Positions 31,336 to 36,659 of a DNA stretch of 36,659 bases are shown here, one piece after another; the stretch's first letter is position 1, and every line of letters begins with the position of its first letter. The stretch comes from Terfezia claveryi (Eukaryota; Ascomycota; Pezizomycetes; Pezizales; Pezizaceae). The stretch lies in contig WHUX01000368.1 of assembly GCA_015179025.1 (NCBI GenBank), positions 1-36,659 of the forward strand, written 5' to 3'. Made by a program: the position numbers and the translations under genes. The notes below the pieces were generated by a model. That model did no database searches, had not been told where the DNA came from, and worked only from the letters and a program-made list of their open reading frames with translations.

Positions 31336-33419
31336 TCAATACCTTCGCACCTGATTTCCTGCCAAAGAGAGATCCTTAATTCCATCCAATGAAATATCCG
31401 GCACCGCCACCTTTCGTGGTCTTTTTTCGAGTGCGCCAATATGAGGAGCCACCTCATCATCAGCTTTTCTTTTTGTCCCTTTTTTTGCGTTTTTATTTAA
31501 TAAAGAAAGAGAAGAAATAGCAGAAGAAGACAAATTGCGAGAAACAGAACTAATCAAAACAGGGTCAATATCCATAGGTTCCCCTTCATGTTCCTCCTTC
31601 CAACTGCCAACAGAGATGCCATTCCTTATAACACAAATAGAAAACCAATCCTGCGAGACTATCCGACCCGACGTACTATATAGCCCGCATCCCTAACAGT
31701 CTAAATTCTCCCCATAATCCAACTCATCCTCACTAACAATGTGCCCAAACTGAACCTCAAGTGGCATTGCTACAGCCGCTCCTGCAGACACTGTTGCCAC
31801 TTTCTTTGCTTCTCCTTTCCCTTTCCCTTTCTTTTGACTCAACCATAGGTTTCCAACCATTCGTACAGTTACCAATCATGTGAGTTTTGTCCCCACACTT
31901 GATGCAATGTCCATCCTTCTTCCGAGCCTGTCGCATTGCATATGTGACTTTATCTTGACCAGGCTCTTTTTCCTTCTTGGAGGAAGTATCGGATTTGGGC
32001 TTGGATTTGGCATCAGGCTTGTTTTTGCCTTCTGCTTTGGTTTGGTAATCCGATCTTTAAGGTTCTCGGATTTTTTCTCAGTAGTCTTGGGGGTATTGGG
32101 TACCTCCTTTTTCGCACCAGCAGCCTGTTCTTTTTGACGGAACTGGCTCTGTGCATAGGCCTCTCTAACCTTCTCATACTCAACCTGAGACCCGGCATTT
32201 GCGATAGCTGGAAGCACATTTCTGTACTAGCAGGACCTTATCTAGAATGTCTTTGTCAGTACTGACTCGGACCATATGGGCCCGAGTCTCAGGCTGAATT
32301 GCACTAATCAGGTGCTCCCAGAGCTGTTCCCTGGTAGTTCCGCTACCAACTGATGAACCCTGACACGAGCGATGAAATCTTTCATCAACTCACCTTTTTC
32401 TGGAACTTCTTCTGAAGGGAGACCTTGCATCCGCTTTCATGCTGGTTTTGGTGTGCATTATGAATTCACGTTTAAAGACATTAAAGTGTCCCATTCAACC
32501 CATCTGGAGTTGGAGTCTGTATGCCTTGTGTTGGTTTATATAATACCAAGTGCTTGCACCTTGTAAGTAGATCTGCTACAAACAGGATTTTTTCGCTATG
32601 AGTAGAATATGTCACACATGCATTCAAAGGTGTGGTCTACCTTCATTAGGAATTCCTTTAGCTTGCTTAAAGTTCCATCGAACTTGGAGGTAGGGAGGTT
32701 TCGGGGTTCTTTCTTTCAGAAAGAACTCGAGTTTTCTTTTGTAGAGGTGGAGATAGTAGTGGAAGTGGAGGTGGTACTGGACCTGTACGAGTACTATGGA
32801 TAAAATCTCGATATCATTATCAATGATCGAGTGTTTATGGTAGACGTTGTTGGGTTAAGTAGTTGCTATTGTAGGTCTTTGAGCTTCCTTTTGTGATGAT
32901 CTGACAAGATAGTTTTTCTACTGATTCTTTATTAGTCTCACAACTGCGAATCGATCATCTTGCTCTTGCTTGATCGCCTTCTGTGTCCATTCATGGAGTT
33001 TGACAACATCGCTTTGATACTGTAAACTCTACCTTAGCGCATCGACTATTGCCTCCGTGTCCTCCTTGAGCTTCTTGCTTAACTCCTCCCATTGCTTTTC
33101 TAATGCCTCACTAATAGATACAGTTAAGCGTTTAACTGCATCCTCTTGTCCTTCTGTTTGACCTTTTAGGGCTGTACTTCCTAAGTGACCTGCTGTCACA
33201 ATAACTTTAGATCTTCATATGTAGCCATTACTTCTCAAAAATAACTCTGTGAGCATCTTGAGCTTCTTTTAGGAGGCTTGCTTGAGTTAAGACCTCTTGT
33301 AAGGTCAGCAATCTCGGCTCGTTGCCAGTCAAACTAATAGATCCATCTCGAACAATACGAGCCAATAATTGGTCATATTCTTTTTGGCTTAAACTTGTCG
33401 AGATGGTCGTGTGGGACAT
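31336..33419 (-). pseudogene. Gag of gypsy 2 with intact zinc knuckle, frameshifted
   Basis: The N-terminus MSHTTISTSLSQKEYDQLLA starts at 33419 and runs 63 codons. The coiled-coil and capsid parts follow in several frames (33060-32220), then an open piece 32217-31876 rich in Lys, Pro and Thr. The nucleocapsid knuckle CIKCGDKTHMIGNC (CX2CX4HX4C) is intact at 31906-31865, in a frame reading ARKKDGH before it. The C-terminal part includes KRKADDEVAPHIG (31575-31336) and probably merges with protease. The region 32340-33419 is duplicated, with more mutations, at 35203-36519. Confidence 0.75.
31865..31906 (-). other. Zinc-knuckle motif of gag (gypsy 2)
   Basis: CIKCGDKTHMIGNC, fourteen codons, with Cys-Cys-His-Cys ligands in the exact CX2CX4HX4C spacing. 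In active elements it binds the genomic RNA during packaging. Confidence 0.9.
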
Positions 33420-34096
33420 GGTGGTGGCTGGGTGGGACGTCGTGATAAGGCATTACTGGCTGTTCGATGAGGAGGCCTTCAGGAAGGTTGTCCAAATCAC
33501 TCTAATAAGCCAGGTGGGAATGTTGTTAATCATCTGGAGAGTATATGAGGTAGCAGAAGATTCTACTCCTCGAGATAAATATCTTCATGGCATGTCTATT
33601 AGGTCATCTTCCATATCTGTTTCGGATTGCAGAAGGTTATGTAGTCTCTGTGTGATAGCATGGGGTATGACATCTGGGAATGTAAGGGGTTAGTAGGCTG
33701 GCGAGCCCTCTTGTGTCTATGAACTAGACATAATTTGAGAGTATAATAGCAAATGATAATGAGAATCACTGGCTACAAAGTAATGTCAGGGGCCCTATTG
33801 ACTGATGCACTCTTGTGACTATTAGGAGGCCATAATTTGCTGCCGCAATGATATCTATTCCGCAACACAGAATATCAATCCTATAGCAGTAAAGTTCAAT
33901 CCAACTATAGTTCCTCACAACAGATCTTATTTCGCAACACAAAATAAATCCTATGTCGCTTAAATATAAAGTTAATTCAAGACTTAGAACTTTGTAGGTT
34001 TATGTACTCAAAGTGCTCTTGCTTTCGAATACTGCTAGTGGTAGAATAAATTCAACTGGAACTACTTGCACTATTTAAATCCTGTTTGTAGATATT
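33420..34096 (-). other. Leader of gypsy 2 between LTR and gag
   Basis: About 680 nt with no supported reading frame on the minus strand. The first part after the LTR-homologous segment (34096 on) reads AATATCTACAAACAGG and shows no tRNA-complementary TGG primer site, so the primer binding site is lost, or the LTR limit is elsewhere. Confidence 0.45.
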
Positions 34097-35202
34097 CTTA
34101 TGATAAAAATATTTTATGAATGTGGGTATACCTGTCACCTGGAATTTGTTCCTAAGTGTTATATCACACCTTTTTTAATGTAGTTGCTATTTGCACTCAT
34201 TGTTATAGGTTACTAACCCAAATATAGAATATTTCCATGTCTGCAGGTTATATGTACTTCGCTTATAGCTGTTTATCCCATTAATAAATCTTATCCGAGA
34301 CAACTAAATTAATCTCAGATACATTACCAATCCGATACTATCGAATTACCATCCGACAATATCCGAAGGTCATCTAATTGTATTTCCAGCAATTTACTTA
34401 ATAGTATCTAGTGTCTATTGAAAATAATTTTCAACTGCACATAACTCTATGAATAGAAAACTGGTCACAAGTAGATTACTATTGGAAAGGTATCAATGTA
34501 TAGAAGATTATAAAATCTTAGTTTATCCTGATACCCAAATTATTATGAAGTTATTACAATAATAAGTAAACCCCTCATGGACCTATATAACCATATTAAA
34601 AGTCTTATATCTCCATGAGTTTAACTCCGATCATAAAAGGATTGCAGAAATGGAATCAACGAAGAGTAGGCCTAGATAGACCCTTGAAACATTAAATCAG
34701 AGAACTTTATGTTTTGGCTCTACCTTTAGCCTCTGTCTTAGGCACTCCTTATAGTATCACAGGATGCACTTTGGTATAAAGTACGTCCTCGGTTCTTCAT
34801 TTTTTTAGTTATTTTTACCGAATTATTTTCCTTAAGTTCAGGGTAAAAATTAGTATTCAGGGTAATGCTAAGACTTTAGGGTAACAGCTATAGCTAGTAC
34901 ATATATACATATAGTCAGCATATTAATCTGAGTATAACTATTGAACTGTTAATTGGATACTTATGAAACTTAAACCATTGCCCTCTAAAGGCTCTATGGA
35001 CGTTCCATAACGGTCTTAACCATCTGGGATGATTGTAAACCTCTCTGAGGTTCATACCCATTTTATATACTTAACGCTTATAGATAAGTATTAGAAATGT
35101 TTACACCATAGTGCTAAGAGTGTATCTAGAGTCTATATAGATCTAGAGTTATTCTATAAGAGCCCAAGTACCTTTGATAGAGCTGGATGTTACCCCGTGA
35201 TA
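34097..35202 (-). repeat. 5' LTR of gypsy 2 (about 1.1 kb)
   Basis: Starts TATCACGGGGTAACATCC at 35202 on the minus strand (TGTCACGG with one G-to-A change) and is homologous over about 1.1 kb to 27547-26412, with many small deletions and transitions. To its right the DNA is gag sequence, so the outer flank of this LTR is another copy of the same element. Confidence 0.72.
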
Positions 35203-36519
35203 CCGCTACCAACTGATAAACCCTTACACGAGCAATAAAATCCTTCATCAACTCACTTTTTTTCTGGAACTCCTTCTGAAGGGAGACCTTTACATCCTGC
35301 TTCTCATGTAGGTTCTAGTGTGCATTAATGAACTCACGTTTAAAAATATTAAATGTGTCCCATTCAACCTATCCGGAGTTGGCATTGGGTGTTTGCTTAT
35401 ATTGATTAGCATAATACAAGTCCTCGCATATCCTATAAGTAGATCTACTACAAACAGAATTTTTTCACTATAAATATAATATATTAATAGCATGCGTTCA
35501 AAAGTATAGTCTACCTTCATTAGGAATTCTTTTAGCTTGCTTGAAGTTCCATCGAACTTCGGAGGTAGGGGGAGGTTTCATGTTTCTTTCTTGTCAGAAA
35601 GAACTTGGGTTTTCTGAACTGGAGGTGGAGGTGGTGGAGGTGTAGGGGGTGGTATATACCTGTCCGAGTACTACAGATGATTAAATATTCAATATCATCA
35701 TCAATTGATTGAGTTCGTTTTTGTGGGTACTATTGGCCAAGTGGTTGCTCTTATAGGTCTTTGAGATTTTGTTTGTGAGTTGGATTCGGTGAGAGAGTTC
35801 TTCTACCAATTCCTTGTTAGTTTCACAACTCCGAATATGATCATCTTGTTCTAGTTTAATTACTTTTTGTGCCCAATTATTTAGCTTGCCCACATCTGCC
35901 TTAATTCTATCAAACTCAACCTTAGCTGTATCTATTATTACCTCCATATCCTGCTTGAGCTTTTTTGTTAGCTCTTGCCATTGGATTTCTAACGTTTCCT
36001 TAATGGAAGCTATTAGTCATTTATCAGCATCTTCTTGTCTATCTGTTTACCGTTTTAGAGCTGCTACTTCTTCAGTTATCTGTTGTCGTAGTAACTTTAA
36101 GTCTTCATAAGTTACTCTACTACTATTAAATAAAATTCTATGAGCTTTTTGAGCTTGTTTCAGAACACTAGCCTGAGCATTTAAACCTTCTATAAGGTTT
36201 AAAATTTCGGCTCATTGTTGGTCGAATTTGTACAACAGCAAGAAAAAAGTGGCATCGGGACACCAAGTAGTGTCTCCAGGAGACAGGGTTGTCTCTAGTA
36301 TCTTTTGTGTCTATTATGTCTCCTAGGTGTCTCCTAAGTGTCTCCATATGTCTCCAGTGTCTCTTGGAGACACTGGGAGACATTCTGCAATCATGGTGAT
36401 GCACCTCATCTCTAGTGACAATACTGTCTCTAGAGACACTGAAGACAAACTATTTTCTTTCCTGATGTATCTCTATCACAAACTATTCTAGCCAATAATT
36501 GATTGTATTCTTGTTGGAG
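35203..36519 (-). pseudogene. Second, RIP-like gag fragment of the gypsy 2 family
   Basis: Colinear with 32340-33400 but with more A+T: GATAAACCCTTACACGAGCA here against GATGAACCCTGACACGAGCG there. An 88-codon piece (35947-35681) reads VEFDRIKADVGKLNNWAQKV and NKELVEELSHRIQLTNKI, a coiled coil of the gag N-terminal half. A Gly/Pro-rich GGAGGTGGAGGTGG stretch lies near 35620. The copy is split by the MITE at 36231-36469 and cut at both ends by LTR heads (35202 minus, 36520 plus). Confidence 0.75.
36231..36469 (+). mobile_element. MITE copy 3, best preserved, inserted in gag
   Basis: TACAACAGCAAGAAAAAAGT at the left end and, reverse-complemented, TACATCAGGAAAGAAAATAG at the right end form an imperfect 20-bp terminal inverted repeat with TA at each border. 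The 239 bp between are packed with GTCTCC and GGAGACA words that can pair. The gag paralogue at 33.3 kb lacks the insert, which proves mobility. TA flanks suggest a Tc1/mariner-type source. Confidence 0.8.
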
Positions 36520-36659
36520 TATCACGGTGACATGCAGCCCTACCAAAGGTACTTGGACCCTTATAGAACGACCCTAGATCTCTATAGACTCTAGGTACAC
36601 AACCTTAGCAGTATGGTACAAACGTTTCTAATACTTATTTATAAAGAGATAAGTATATA
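36520..36659 (+). repeat. LTR of the gypsy 2 family in plus orientation, cut by the window edge
   Basis: Starts TATCACGGTGACATGCAGCC at 36520 and matches the reverse complement of the LTR starting at 27547 (CCTACCAAAGGTACTTGG, AGCAGTATGG, AAACGTTTCTAATACTTA). It is the only copy in this orientation in the window and cuts the gag fragment to its left. Confidence 0.82.

Larger units (their letters stand above)
26412..35202 (-). mobile_element. Chromodomain Ty3/gypsy retrotransposon 2 (chromovirus), degenerate
   Basis: Minus-strand order from the right: LTR (35202-34097), long leader, gag (33419 to about 31336), protease, RT, RNase H, integrase with C-terminal chromodomain (to 27792), polypurine tract, LTR (27547-26412). 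Total about 8.8 kb. Every coding part is broken by frameshifts or stops, but key motifs survive (gag zinc knuckle, RT YIDD, chromodomain). Outer flanks of the two LTRs do not show a matching target-site duplication, so the element sits in rearranged or nested repeats. Confidence 0.85.

Noticed and set aside
36168..36404. 78-codon minus-strand frame
   Set aside because: It lies mostly within MITE copy 3 and is made of its GTCTC words.

Overview
The window is nuclear DNA of a filamentous ascomycete (Pezizomycotina-like). Three things support this. There is one clearly conserved host gene, the unfolded-protein-response bZIP factor hacA/HAC1, with a 62-nt spliceosomal intron and a separate IRE1-type intron. 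There are Ty3/gypsy retrotransposons, one of them a chromodomain element. There are long, very A+T-rich, stop-codon-riddled tracts of repeat DNA of the kind left by repeat-induced point mutation (RIP).

Layout. (1) 1-4902: a decayed Ty3/gypsy element on the minus strand (integrase, RNase H, RT, protease, gag, 5' LTR), cut by the left window edge. (2) 4905-6830: simple tandem repeats, then A+T-rich relic DNA. (3) About 6830-14430: an island of normal base composition. It holds hacA (minus, 9292 to 8239 spliced or 7977 unspliced), a candidate four-exon gene for a small cysteine-rich secreted protein (minus, 13088-12478), fragments of a second cysteine-containing reading frame (12416-12049), and a broken 3' part of the spliceosomal helicase Aquarius/Cwf11 (plus, 13186-14190). 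(4) 14430-25990: RIP-like A+T-rich DNA containing a heavily mutated Plavaka-type DNA transposase (plus), a roughly 145-bp minisatellite of about ten units, two copies of a short TA-flanked MITE, and a well preserved 712-bp solo LTR with a perfect 5-bp target-site duplication. (5) 26015-35202: a chromodomain Ty3/gypsy element on the minus strand with LTR copies at both ends, a polypurine tract, pol (RT, RNase H, integrase, chromodomain) and gag. All reading frames are broken, although the gag zinc knuckle and RT YIDD box survive. (6) 35203-36659: a second, more mutated gag copy of the same family, interrupted by a third MITE copy and bracketed by LTR heads that point away from each other.

The most informative part is hacA. 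The coding strand carries an IRE1-type hairpin with a 9-bp stem and a 7-nt CNGCNGN loop, followed 26 nt later by a second CNGCNGN site. Removing those 26 nt joins the bZIP half to a different, acidic C-terminal frame that stays open to a stop, giving 321 aa instead of 417 aa. The coding strand upstream has no ATG for about 676 nt. No complete, obviously new multi-gene system was found. The less described items are the cysteine-rich gene, the MITE family and the solo LTR with three Gcn4-type sites.
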